Assembly (NCBI GenBank): GCA_945833885.1
Contig: CAMAFY010000001.1
Location: 248,001-312,000 of the forward strand
Direction: 5' to 3'
From: an uncultured Bacteroidales bacterium
GTDB lineage: Bacteria; Bacteroidota; Bacteroidia; Bacteroidales; Bacteroidaceae
DNA length: 64,000 nucleotides
In this document: in pieces, positions 8,789 through 17,456 of the stretch
How the letters are laid out: each line of letters starts with the position of its first letter
How positions within the stretch are numbered: position 1 is the first letter of the stretch
Notes under the pieces: generated by a model
Databases searched by the model: none
What the model was told of the DNA's origin: nothing
The model's input: only the letters and a program-made list of their open reading frames with translations
Translations under genes and position numbers: made by a program

Positions 8789-10537
8789 TTATCCTTCTAC
8801 AGGAATATTGTAGCAGACTGCGCCTCGCGCTGGCACCTTTACTTGTGTATAACTGTCGGGATGCAGGCTCAGTGTCGTGCTTTTGCCGGATAATAAATCG
8901 GTTGAGCGGAATGCTCCTTGTGGAATGGTAAGGTATTCGAAAGCATGCTCGGGAATACGCACGCCCATTTCCGCCTCATCGTCGGAGAAATTACAAATGA
9001 TAAGAAGAATTTGAGCCTCGCTTCTACGCAGGAATGCATAATGTTTTGCAGGATCAAACTTCTGCGAGTGGTCGTGATTGACGTACATCAAGTCATAGAA
9101 CAATCCGAAGACGAGGGCACTTTCACTCTCACGAAGAGAAATGACGCGGCGGTAATCATTGTAAAGTGCTTTCTCTTCTGCTGTCAGTGCAAGTTCCTTA
9201 CCTGCGTAGTCCGTATGTTCAAAAGACTTCAAAGCGGCTTTGCGCACCTTTCCGTCAGCACCGAGAGCGAAAAGTTTTTGAAGTTTTTTCGGCGACCAGT
9301 AATCAAATATCGTAGTTCGTCCGTCTCGTCCAGAAAAACCTTCGGCATCGTCTGCGGGTTCCCCAATCTCCTGGCCTGCATATACCATCAATGGATTTGT
9401 ACTCATGAAGGCTTCTGTCACGAATGCGGGGAAAGCCTTATGGGCATCACCGCAGAAATCGGGTGATGCGATGCGCTGTTCGTCGTGGTTTTCCAGAAAA
9501 TAGAGCATGTGGTTGCGGATGTCGTCTACACATTGCCACTTTTCCGTAATGGCAGAGGCTGGTGCTTCGCTACGGATTACAGCGCGGAGCGTGTCGTAAA
9601 GGCCGACCTTATCATAAAGATAGTCAAATCCGCCTTTGTGGATGTATTCACGATAAAGGGCAGGATTATAGACTTCAGCAATAAATTTTACGGAAGGATA
9701 TGCCTTGCGTACGCGATTGATGGCCCATTCCCAGAATGCTACGGGTACCATTTCTGCCATGTCGCAACGGAAAGCATCAACACCTTTGCCACACCAGAAC
9801 AGAAGAATATCGAGCATTTTGTTCCACGTTGAGGGGATAGGGTCAAAATGTTCGCTACGTCCAGCAGCGTTACAATAGTCCACACCATAGTTGAGTTTCA
9901 CGGTCTCATACCAATCATTCTTTGATGGCCATGCGTCAAAATGGTCGTTACCTGTGGCTTTTGCAGGCTGTTCAATATAGGGGTATTCATCCGCATCGCG
10001 GCGAAGGGCAAAGTCTGTATGCAAAGGTTCGCCCCAACAATAATAGAAATTGTTGGAGGTAGAGAAGTGCCAGGATGTATTATCTTTGGCACCAAGCGAC
10101 TCAACTCCTTGTGGTGCGGCATCAGAATGATACTCTCTGCAAACATGGTTTGGCACGAAATCGATAACCAACTTCAGCCCCGCCTTGTGTGTACGCTTGA
10201 CAAGTTCTTCAAACTCTTTCATTCGTTTGGGAACATCAACCGCTAAATCAGGGTCGATATCATAGTAATCCTTGATTGCATAAGGGCTTCCTGCACGTCC
10301 TTTTACGATAGCCGGATGGTTGCGGGCAATGCCAAATTTCGAATAATCTGTTTGGGTTGCATGCTCAATCAATCCAGTAAACCATACGTGAGTATAGCCA
10401 TCAGATTTGATTCTACGGAGCACGGCATCGGAAAAACCGTTGAGTTTAGCACAGCCGTTTTGTTCTATGGTGCCATCTGTGACGTTGTTGGAGCAAGGAT
10501 TTCCGTACAGACGTGTAAATATTTGATATATCGTCAT
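8789..10537 (-). CDS. Cytoplasmic GH13 alpha-amylase family enzyme
   Basis: 582 aa, no signal peptide, so probably intracellular. The GH13 motifs are complete: LVIDFVPNHV (region I), GVDAFRCDMAEM with nucleophile Asp259, KFIAEVYNP with acid/base Glu288, and FLENHDEQR with Asp352. A C-terminal beta domain follows. A plausible role is processing malto-oligosaccharides imported by a Sus-type system such as the one at 32.5-44.6 kb in this window, but the exact bond specificity (amylase, cyclomaltodextrinase or glucosyltransferase) cannot be decided from sequence. It stands alone between ispE and the fabD terminator. Confidence 0.85.
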   Translation of the reverse strand: MTIYQIFTRLYGNPCSNNVTDGTIEQNGCAKLNGFSDAVLRRIKSDGYTHVWFTGLIEHATQTDYSKFGIARNHPAIVKGRAGSPYAIKDYYDIDPDLAVDVPKRMKEFEELVKRTHKAGLKLVIDFVPNHVCREYHSDAAPQGVESLGAKDNTSWHFSTSNNFYYCWGEPLHTDFALRRDADEYPYIEQPAKATGNDHFDAWPSKNDWYETVKLNYGVDYCNAAGRSEHFDPIPSTWNKMLDILLFWCGKGVDAFRCDMAEMVPVAFWEWAINRVRKAYPSVKFIAEVYNPALYREYIHKGGFDYLYDKVGLYDTLRAVIRSEAPASAITEKWQCVDDIRNHMLYFLENHDEQRIASPDFCGDAHKAFPAFVTEAFMSTNPLMVYAGQEIGEPADDAEGFSGRDGRTTIFDYWSPKKLQKLFALGADGKVRKAALKSFEHTDYAGKELALTAEEKALYNDYRRVISLRESESALVFGLFYDLMYVNHDHSQKFDPAKHYAFLRRSEAQILLIICNFSDDEAEMGVRIPEHAFEYLTIPQGAFRSTDLLSGKSTTLSLHPDSYTQVKVPARGAVCYNIPVEG

Positions 10538-10625
10538 TTATAAGGCGGAATAATGTAGTGTGGTATACCTGTTTTTTGTAGCCTTCTACGGGTGGATTAT
10601 ATTGAAGGAATTTGCAAAACACGTG

Positions 10626-10677
10626 AAAAGTAAAAAATAAGAGGAGAGGAAGACAGGCAAATTGTCAACCCCTTCTC
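10626..10677 (-). terminator. Terminator after fabD
   Basis: Read on the minus strand, GAGAAGG ... GACA / TGTC ... CCTCTC forms an interrupted stem (10644-10677) followed by a T-rich run (10640-10626). It lies just after the fabD stop. Confidence 0.55.
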
Positions 10678-10709
10678 TATTTTATTTTCGGGGGGCCTCC
10701 CCTTTTGAA

Positions 10710-11612
10710 TTAGAATGTTACACCTTTCACGGTAACATCAGCGTTTCCACGGCTGATTTTTGCAATCATTCCCTGTAACGCTTTGCCGGGTCCACACTCA
10801 ATGAATTCGGTGGCACCGGCAGCAATCATAGCATTTACCTCCTTTGTCCACTTCACACTCGCAGTGAGTTGTGCGATCAGATTGGCCTTGATCTCTTCGG
10901 GATTGGAATGGACAGCGCCGTCAACATTTTGGTAAACGGGGCATTTGGGAGTGTGGAATTCGGTTGCTGCTATGGCAGCCTCAAGTTCTTCCTTTGCAGG
11001 CTGCATGAGTGGGCTGTGGAAAGCGCCGCCAACAGGCAGAACAAGTGCACGTTTTGCACCGGCTTCTTTTAAGCGTTCGCACGCAATTTCAACGCCTTCG
11101 CGTTCACCGGAGATGACAAGTTGGCCTGGACAGTTGAAGTTTGCGCCAACCACAACTTTGCCGGTTTCTTCAGTCACTGCGGAGCAAATTGCTTCAATCT
11201 TCTCATCTTCGAGGCCAATGATGGCGGCCATGGTTCCAGGGCATGCCTCGCAAGCCTTCTGCATTGCCATAGCACGGGCATAGACAAGGCGAAGCGCGTC
11301 CTCAAAAGCAACGCATCCTACGGCAGCAAGTGCCGACATTTCACCCAAACTGTGGCCGGCTACCATTTCAGGCTTAAAGTCATCGCCAAGACAAACAGCG
11401 CTGATTACACTGTGAAGGAAGACTGCGGGCTGTGTAACACGGGTCTGTTTGAGTTCCTCATCCGTACCATTAAACATGATATCAGTGATACGGAAGCCAA
11501 GGATTTCGTTGGCTTTCTCGAAAAGTTCCTTAGCAATGGGATGGTTTTCATAGAGGTCCTTGCCCATTCCTACGAATTGGGCACCCTGACCAGGGAATAC
11601 ATAGGCTTTCAT
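10710..11612 (-). CDS. fabD: Malonyl-CoA:ACP transacylase
   Basis: 300 aa, standard length. It moves malonyl from CoA to acyl carrier protein for fatty-acid elongation. Signatures: FPGQGAQFVGMGKDLY at the N terminus, AGHSLGEMSALAAVG with nucleophile Ser88, the arginine of YARAMAMQKA, and PVGGAFHSPLM with His199. All active-site residues are present. It is not in a fab cluster here; the upstream neighbour is an M6 metalloprotease 164 bases away, and a terminator follows. Confidence 0.95.
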   Translation of the reverse strand: MKAYVFPGQGAQFVGMGKDLYENHPIAKELFEKANEILGFRITDIMFNGTDEELKQTRVTQPAVFLHSVISAVCLGDDFKPEMVAGHSLGEMSALAAVGCVAFEDALRLVYARAMAMQKACEACPGTMAAIIGLEDEKIEAICSAVTEETGKVVVGANFNCPGQLVISGEREGVEIACERLKEAGAKRALVLPVGGAFHSPLMQPAKEELEAAIAATEFHTPKCPVYQNVDGAVHSNPEEIKANLIAQLTASVKWTKEVNAMIAAGATEFIECGPGKALQGMIAKISRGNADVTVKGVTF

Positions 11613-11776
11613 TGTTGATAATCTTGTTGGTTTCTTAGGGTAGAGTCATGCTTTTATATGGCATTTTTAATCTCTGCTCCTTTATAAATAATATTGAATA
11701 TGTGTGTGCGATATCAGAAAATAATGAGATATTTCAAGAGGACTTCGTGCAGGAGCATATCGCTCTGCCGCACTTT

Positions 11777-13438
11777 TTATTTGGAGTACCAAAGGTTTCC
11801 ATCCAAAATGTACAGACCATTTTGGGGAATCTCCGGAAGTTTCCGTCCATCGATGCCGAAGATGGAGTGGTCTTTAGCGGTGTTTTCGAAAAGATTGTTG
11901 ACGCCTGTGGTCGAGGAAAAACGGAAAGAAACTCTGCCGTCATCCAAAACCGTGATGTTGGAAAGAACGTCTTTGAAACTGTCCTTATGGAATTTTGCAA
12001 TGAGACCATCAAAGGTTGTCACATCTTCGTATCCCGGAAAAATGTCGCCGGTATAGGTATATCGGATGCCATTCTCGTCAGTTAGATTCAAATCCTTTAC
12101 GCTTTGCCATTGTCCGTCGGCAGGAATCACTTGTACACATTGGAAATCGCTTTGTGTATTGACGGTGTTCTGATTCCAACGCGCAGGATAATAGTCCACA
12201 TGCCAGGCGAGCATTCCCTCTCCAAGATAGGAAGCAGCATAGAAATTGCTCTTTCTGCGATTCTCGAAGATGAAATATTCCGAAGGGTTTTGTGGATTTT
12301 GGATACGGAAAGCCTGCACCTCACCATCCGAAACATTGTCGTCAAGGGGCGAAAGCACGTATTCCCCATCTGTTGTTAAGGTTGTAATTTGCAACCATCC
12401 CAACATGGAACGCTCGTAAGCGCTGTATGTTGTGGGCCGATACCCGTCGTACATGAACTGATAGTCCATGATATCCCAATATCCTGGGGTGTTTGCCTTA
12501 CCATCGACCTCACCATTGGTGTCATACATGTCAGGAAGTCCGAGCGCATGTCCGAATTCATGACAGAATGTACCGATACCTGTCAGAAATTCTTCCGTAA
12601 CGACATTGTCCTTAAAGAAGCGAAGCGTTTCGTTATTGATGATATATGATGCAAAATCAACGTCACCGGCGGATACTGTCATCGGACGGAAATGTGCCCA
12701 AACATAGTCATCGCAGTCGTCACCGTAGTCTTCGTGCTCACCAGGTCCGGCATGTATGATACTTACAATGGGGGCTTTACCGTCAGAGGCATAGGCTTTA
12801 AAGTCAACACCTTGCTTAATTGCCAGGTCAACAGCCTCTCTGACAAGATCTGTCACGTGTGCATCGTTCAACGAACCTTGGTGTTCACCATAATACTTGT
12901 AGCCTTGTGATAGGGTAACCTTCGCGACAACATCAAACTGAGGTTGGAAAAGGCCGTAACTGCAAGTATGGAAATAATCTGCCACACTGCCTTTAGCCAG
13001 TTGTTCATCGTTGTATCCTTCTTCGTTGAGAAAGCGTGAAAGTTTATCCCGGTCGTTGTCCTTTTGGAAATCAAGGTCTGCATAAGCCACCATGATGACA
13101 GGAATTCGGCATTGACCTATGGAAGAAACAACACCCAACCCAGAAGTTCCAAGGCTACCCAGTCCGTCATTGCTGGAAGCACTGTATGCTTTTTCCGCAC
13201 TTCTTTCCGAGATTCGCGTGCCTGAGGCCAACCTTTTTGTTTGGGTATTGAGGTTCCAGCATTGACCGTCTGCCGTTTCGTACCATGAATGTTCGGCGTT
13301 TCCCACCTTCCACACCTCTACTTTTTCCGCGTTTTCGGTAGTAAAAGTGCGGACTCTTCGAAGCGGCTGTGAGGCTTGGACGTCAAAAACGCCCAACAAT
13401 GCCATCAATGTCAATAGGCTCTTGGAGTATCTTGTCAT
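11777..13438 (-). CDS. Secreted M6 family metalloprotease
   Basis: 553 aa from the ATG ending at 13438; this start gives a clean signal peptide (MTRYSKSLLTLMALLGVFDV, cut after about residue 22). The longer open frame upstream has no signal sequence. The zinc site is FCHEFGHALGLPDMYD with HEFGH at 293-297, characteristic of immune-inhibitor-A-like M6 peptidases. The protein ends in a short tail, FGIDGRKL ... NGLYILDGNLWYSK, shared with two other exported proteins in this window. The family degrades extracellular proteins. Substrate unknown. Confidence 0.88.
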   Translation of the reverse strand: MTRYSKSLLTLMALLGVFDVQASQPLRRVRTFTTENAEKVEVWKVGNAEHSWYETADGQCWNLNTQTKRLASGTRISERSAEKAYSASSNDGLGSLGTSGLGVVSSIGQCRIPVIMVAYADLDFQKDNDRDKLSRFLNEEGYNDEQLAKGSVADYFHTCSYGLFQPQFDVVAKVTLSQGYKYYGEHQGSLNDAHVTDLVREAVDLAIKQGVDFKAYASDGKAPIVSIIHAGPGEHEDYGDDCDDYVWAHFRPMTVSAGDVDFASYIINNETLRFFKDNVVTEEFLTGIGTFCHEFGHALGLPDMYDTNGEVDGKANTPGYWDIMDYQFMYDGYRPTTYSAYERSMLGWLQITTLTTDGEYVLSPLDDNVSDGEVQAFRIQNPQNPSEYFIFENRRKSNFYAASYLGEGMLAWHVDYYPARWNQNTVNTQSDFQCVQVIPADGQWQSVKDLNLTDENGIRYTYTGDIFPGYEDVTTFDGLIAKFHKDSFKDVLSNITVLDDGRVSFRFSSTTGVNNLFENTAKDHSIFGIDGRKLPEIPQNGLYILDGNLWYSK

Positions 13439-13509
13439 CGTCTTGTCTAAATTGCTGTCAAAATAGTCTGTAAAAGAATGGGATGCAATGCGAGATCTTG
13501 CATACTTTT

Positions 13510-14163
13510 TCAAGGATTTCCGAATGTTTGTCCTCCATGTTCAATACCATTCACAGCCTGATTTGGCTCTTCTTGAACGGCAGTCTTCACAGGATTCAGT
13601 TCGTAGAAACAGGCCCGTATAAAAGTAAATATTACCAGAAGTATCGTGGCTGCTATGGTAGAGACGATAAAAACGGATGCCCAGGGCCACCATGGAGAAT
13701 GGATTTCATCGAGCAATATGCTGCAACGGTTGGCGGAAAGCGCACTGAGCCACAAGGTAAGGACGGGGAGCGAAAGGGCCATCAGGACGAGAAGCACCAT
13801 GAAAACCAATTCCACAAGCAGTACATTCCGACGCTGGCGGGTGAGATTTGTTTTAGGGAAATCCAACAGGACTTTACGCATAGCCTTGTGCGCCTTGATG
13901 GCAAATGCGACAGAAAGGGCTAAGGATGCCAAACCCGCCAATACGGCAACAATGAGCACGGGCGACACCTGCACCAATGTTTCGCCAACGACGAACGAGA
14001 GCATGGCATCGTCAGATGCGGCGATGGGCATGAGAATGGCGAACACTACCGTTGACAAAGCACCAAGTGTCAGCGCCGTCAGTAGGTAAGGTTTCCATAG
14101 TCTTTTCGTCCAATTTCTGTAATGAGGGACAATACCAACTATCGTTTGTTTCAGGTCTTTCAT
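13510..14163 (-). CDS. Four-helix membrane protein of unknown function
   Basis: 217 aa from the ATG ending at 14163; the frame is open further upstream, but a -7 box at 14188-14195 puts the RNA start close to this ATG. Four hydrophobic helices at roughly 24-48, 65-92, 110-140 and 155-182, with a basic loop (AHKAMRKVLLDFPKTNLTRQRR) between helices 2 and 3, and a polar C-terminal tail. I do not recognise a family. It lies 71 bases upstream of the M6 protease on the same strand, so the two may share a transcript. Confidence 0.65.
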   Translation of the reverse strand: MKDLKQTIVGIVPHYRNWTKRLWKPYLLTALTLGALSTVVFAILMPIAASDDAMLSFVVGETLVQVSPVLIVAVLAGLASLALSVAFAIKAHKAMRKVLLDFPKTNLTRQRRNVLLVELVFMVLLVLMALSLPVLTLWLSALSANRCSILLDEIHSPWWPWASVFIVSTIAATILLVIFTFIRACFYELNPVKTAVQEEPNQAVNGIEHGGQTFGNP

Positions 14164-14187
14164 GAAATTATAGTCCTTGTTTCGCTG

Positions 14188-14195
14188 CAAATTTA
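14188..14195 (-). promoter_or_regulatory. -7 box for the four-helix membrane protein
   Basis: TAAATTTG on the minus strand, 24 bases before the ATG. Together with the plus-strand box at 14208-14215 it forms a compact divergent promoter pair. Confidence 0.55.
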
Positions 14196-14207
14196 CAAAA
14201 AAAATCG

Positions 14208-14215
14208 TACTTTTG
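14208..14215 (+). promoter_or_regulatory. -7 box for the Gfo/Idh/MocA oxidoreductase
   Basis: TACTTTTG matches TAnnTTTG. The ATG at 14357 is about 140 bases downstream, giving a leader of roughly 135 bases. No clear -33 element. Confidence 0.5.
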
Positions 14216-14356
14216 CGCGTCATCGACGGAAAAACATCCCACATCTCTTTTCGAAACCCTTGTTTCTGCTTTCCCTGATGTGGGTTCAACAAGTGTCGTT
14301 CTCCCCAAAGAGATATGGTAAATACCATTGTTTTCTTTGCAACATTATCTTGTGAT

Positions 14357-15346
14357 ATGGAAAAAACACCTACAATAAAATGGGGCTTTATCGGATGTGG
14401 CGAGGCCACAGAGCGCCATGCCATCCCGGCTTTCTCGAAACTCCATGACGCAGAAATCGTCGCTGTAATGAGCCGGACATCCGCACGTGCCAAGGCGTAT
14501 GCCCATCGTCACGGTATCCGACGTTGGTATGACGATGCCCAAAATCTGGTGACCGACCCCGATATTAATGCTGTTTATATCGCAACTCCCCCTTCCACGC
14601 ACGCCACTTACGCCATTTCCGCACTCATGGCCGGGAAGGTTGTGTACGTCGAGAAGCCTTTGGCGACCCATTACGACGACTGTCTGCGTATCAACCGTGT
14701 GTCAGCGCGGTACAACATTCCGTGCTTTGTGGCTTATTATCGGCGTTATCTTCCTTATTTCCAACGGGTCAAATCCCTTATTCAAGCGGGGGCTGTGGGA
14801 AATGTGTTGACAGCCCAAATCCGTTTTGCCGCACCTCCGCGCGAACTTGACTATAACCGGCAGAATCTTCCTTGGAGACTTCAGCCAGACATCGCCGGTG
14901 GTGGATATTTCTACGACCTTGCTCCTCACCAACTTGATTTGCTGCAACATCTGTTCGGACCGATAGTTGAAGCCAAAGGTTACACGGCAAACCGTGGCGG
15001 ACTGTATACCACTGAGGACACTCTTGCCGCAACAATGCAGTTCCACAGCGGTATGCCGGCATCCGGAACCTGGTGTTTTGTGGCACATGACAGCGCTCGG
15101 GAAGACCGTATTCTCATTATCGGAGACGGTGGACAACTTTCATTTTCTGTCTTTAACTATTCACCTATACACCTTATAAACGAGCAGGGCGAGGAACATA
15201 TCAGCGTAGAAAATCCCAAATGTGTCCAATATCCCATCTTGAGGGCCATAATGGACCATCTCCAAGGTCGGTCCATTTGCACTTGCGACAGCGTTAGTGC
15301 CACACCTACAAATTGGGTTATGGACAGGGTTCTCAACAAAATATGA
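14357..15346 (+). CDS. Gfo/Idh/MocA family NAD(P)-dependent oxidoreductase
   Basis: 329 aa from MEKTPTIKWGFIGCGEA; the upstream in-frame start would add 14 residues that do not fit the family. The N-terminal Rossmann fold has WGFIGCGEATE. VYIATPPSTH and YVEKPLATHYDD hold the catalytic lysine of the EKP motif. The C-terminal domain has GGYFYDLAPHQLDLLQHLFG, with the usual D-x-x-x-H arrangement. Such enzymes oxidise or reduce sugars, inositols or related compounds; the substrate is not predictable. Single gene ending toward a bidirectional terminator. Confidence 0.88.
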   Translation: MEKTPTIKWGFIGCGEATERHAIPAFSKLHDAEIVAVMSRTSARAKAYAHRHGIRRWYDDAQNLVTDPDINAVYIATPPSTHATYAISALMAGKVVYVEKPLATHYDDCLRINRVSARYNIPCFVAYYRRYLPYFQRVKSLIQAGAVGNVLTAQIRFAAPPRELDYNRQNLPWRLQPDIAGGGYFYDLAPHQLDLLQHLFGPIVEAKGYTANRGGLYTTEDTLAATMQFHSGMPASGTWCFVAHDSAREDRILIIGDGGQLSFSVFNYSPIHLINEQGEEHISVENPKCVQYPILRAIMDHLQGRSICTCDSVSATPTNWVMDRVLNKI

Positions 15347-15371
15347 TTTGACTTACAATTCCTGTATGGAG

Positions 15372-15452
15372 AATGTGCCGCGTTTTTCCACAAAAACTTC
15401 CGCACTTTGCGCGTTGAAGTTCCGATGTTTTCGATGTAAAGTCCAAATGTTT
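15372..15452. repeat. 22-bp-period intergenic array D (four 15-bp cores)
   Basis: Cores at 15372-15386 (AATGTGCCGCGTTTT), 15394-15408 (AAACTTCCGCACTTT), 15416-15430 (GAAGTTCCGATGTTT) and 15438-15452 (AAAGTCCAAATGTTT). Starts are exactly 22 bases apart with unrelated 7-base spacers. Same design as the arrays near 23.0, 31.8 and 46.3 kb. It lies between two convergent genes, before their shared terminator. Confidence 0.8.
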
Positions 15453-15607
15453 TTGAAGAGGGACTACAGACCTGTTTCAAATTCTTTTGAACAACCAGGA
15501 AACACCTATGGGTGACGCATACGACAGCAACGATAAAAGGCTGACATTTTCGCGATAAATGCAATTCGTATACAGATGCTTATCTGACACTCTCTGAAGA
15601 AAAAAAC

Positions 15608-15648
15608 AAAATCCTCCGACATCGTTATTGGGAATGTCGGAGGATTTT
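15608..15648. terminator. Bidirectional terminator
   Basis: AAAATCCTCCGACAT (15608-15622) is a perfect inverted copy of 15634-15648, with an 11-base loop and A/T runs on both sides. It separates the oxidoreductase from the convergent GH25-MORN gene and can end both transcripts. Confidence 0.85.
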
Positions 15649-15713
15649 ACATTATATGCCTGATAGGGATGTTCGTGAGAGCGGCTTATGGAGGGTAGAA
15701 CCACAGAATAGCG

Positions 15714-17447
15714 TCATTGGTTTAGCCATTTATGGAAATCCTCCTTCGTGCCGTTGAACACATTGATGTCCACATCTCCGTAAATGCCTTCAACTCTTCC
15801 ATAGGGTGAAAGTTGCCAAAAGAGCAGTTTTACATAAGGGCGGTATTCGCTGTAACGCGCTATCCAGACGTCATAGGCCAACAATTCGGGAGGAGCATTC
15901 CGCAGATGTCGGTCGATGAACGCCTGACTGACGTAAAGAATGGGGCGCCGATTGGCACTTTTCTCCACCTTTCGCAGCCACGTCAGCAATTCTCTGTGCA
16001 GCACAGCATCGCCTCCCATTTTACGGATTTCGGCTTCCGAAGGCTCAACATCAAGCATTGGTGGCATGGTTGCTTGGGAAAGTCGGGCATGACGTATGAA
16101 CCATTTTGCCTGGTCTTCCCCTTTTCTGTTTGTAGAAAAGAAGTGATAAGGGGCGACAGGTATGCCAACACGGCGGGCTGATGCCAGATCCGAAGCATAA
16201 TAATTGCTGCGAATGGTGGTGCCTTGTGTGCACTTGATGAAGACGAACGACACATTGTAGTCAATCTTTCCTTGCGCATGTTGTTGCGCTTTTCCGCCAA
16301 GTCGGGTAATGCGCAGCCTGTTCCAATCGATGTTTACGCGCTTTGTACGTCTTGCTTTCTTGATCCATCTACCACGTTTATCCTTGACCCGAATGTATTG
16401 TGTGACAGAATTGTGCGCTTCGTGTTGATATCGGCTGATGTCAATGCCATATATTCGTTGTGGGGTATAAAGCATTGTCTCGCCATGGAACCGGCCATTG
16501 ACCCAGCGACCATACTTTACAAGGTCTTCATCTATCAGGAAACCTGTTCCATGCCGCTGTAAAGAATCATTGAATGTTCCGGAATAGAAACTGCCGTCGT
16601 CAGACAGAAGTGTGCCTTTATACAATGTATCTGAAGCGAGGATATGGAAGCGATTACCGAAACCGTCAACACCACACACCGGAATCGTTGGTTGATTCCA
16701 TGGACACATTGCCGACCAAAGGAAATCGGCATCAGCAACAGGCGGAATGTCATTCGGACTTACAGGACGAAGATATACATACACACCCTGCTGATATTCC
16801 ATTTCCATCGGTCTGCCGTTCACTTTGAATTGCACATCTTTCAGCGCTATCGCCGTGTTTTTTACCGCATGTTCAAGCAGAGTTTTAGTGCGGAGTACGG
16901 TTTCAAGCCTCCTATGGTGACATTCAGAATACTGCATTATCTGGTTGTAACCATCGTCAATGGCAGTATGGGTACGGGCATAATAGGCCAGTTCTCCCGA
17001 TTGACGTTGTAGCCGTTCTGCCTCAGCGCTTTTATCCTTGAGCGCTTTTTCCAGCATTATCCTCAGGGCATCTCCCTGTAAAGTATCGCTGACAGACGAA
17101 AAAGGAACCATCACGCGGGAGAATTCATCCACGCAGAGACCTTTGATTTCTTGTTGAAAAACTATGCTGTCGCGGCAACTGCTGTAGTGCCAGTCCACAA
17201 GCAGTGTGTCGCGCTTGGTGATAGTGTCAGAAATGAATTGTGCTTGCCGGCAGTGACAGGCGATAAAAAGAGTGTCATCGCCCACCTTAAGCGAGTAAAC
17301 ACTCTGTGCCTCCACACGGACAATGCTCTGCAAAGGGCTGCCGAAACGGTTTCTCCAGAGTCCGATTGACGCAGAAACGGCCGTCACCACAAGAATGATG
17401 ACAGCCCATTGCAATGCTTTTTTCGTATGTTGTACGTATGGATGCAT
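15714..17447 (-). CDS. Membrane-anchored MORN-GH25 fusion (lysozyme-like)
   Basis: 577 aa. One N-terminal transmembrane helix (about 12-30), then a Cys-containing region and a helical, coiled-coil-like stretch (about 125-205). Two MORN-like repeats follow at about 285-325 (GSFYSGTFNDSLQRHGTGF, YGRWVNGRFHGET). The C-terminal GH25 domain is at about 330-577: YGIDISRYQ with Asp336 and PPMLDVEPS with Asp466 and Glu468, so the muramidase residues are kept. A basic insertion (KDKRGRWIKKARRTKR, about 355-370) interrupts the start of the barrel. The start lies 9 bases after the YeiH-type stop, suggesting co-transcription. Probable periplasmic peptidoglycan hydrolase; what the MORN and coiled-coil parts bind is unknown. 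Confidence 0.85.
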   Translation of the reverse strand: MHPYVQHTKKALQWAVIILVVTAVSASIGLWRNRFGSPLQSIVRVEAQSVYSLKVGDDTLFIACHCRQAQFISDTITKRDTLLVDWHYSSCRDSIVFQQEIKGLCVDEFSRVMVPFSSVSDTLQGDALRIMLEKALKDKSAEAERLQRQSGELAYYARTHTAIDDGYNQIMQYSECHHRRLETVLRTKTLLEHAVKNTAIALKDVQFKVNGRPMEMEYQQGVYVYLRPVSPNDIPPVADADFLWSAMCPWNQPTIPVCGVDGFGNRFHILASDTLYKGTLLSDDGSFYSGTFNDSLQRHGTGFLIDEDLVKYGRWVNGRFHGETMLYTPQRIYGIDISRYQHEAHNSVTQYIRVKDKRGRWIKKARRTKRVNIDWNRLRITRLGGKAQQHAQGKIDYNVSFVFIKCTQGTTIRSNYYASDLASARRVGIPVAPYHFFSTNRKGEDQAKWFIRHARLSQATMPPMLDVEPSEAEIRKMGGDAVLHRELLTWLRKVEKSANRRPILYVSQAFIDRHLRNAPPELLAYDVWIARYSEYRPYVKLLFWQLSPYGRVEGIYGDVDINVFNGTKEDFHKWLNQ

Positions 17448-17456
17448 GAAACAGTG

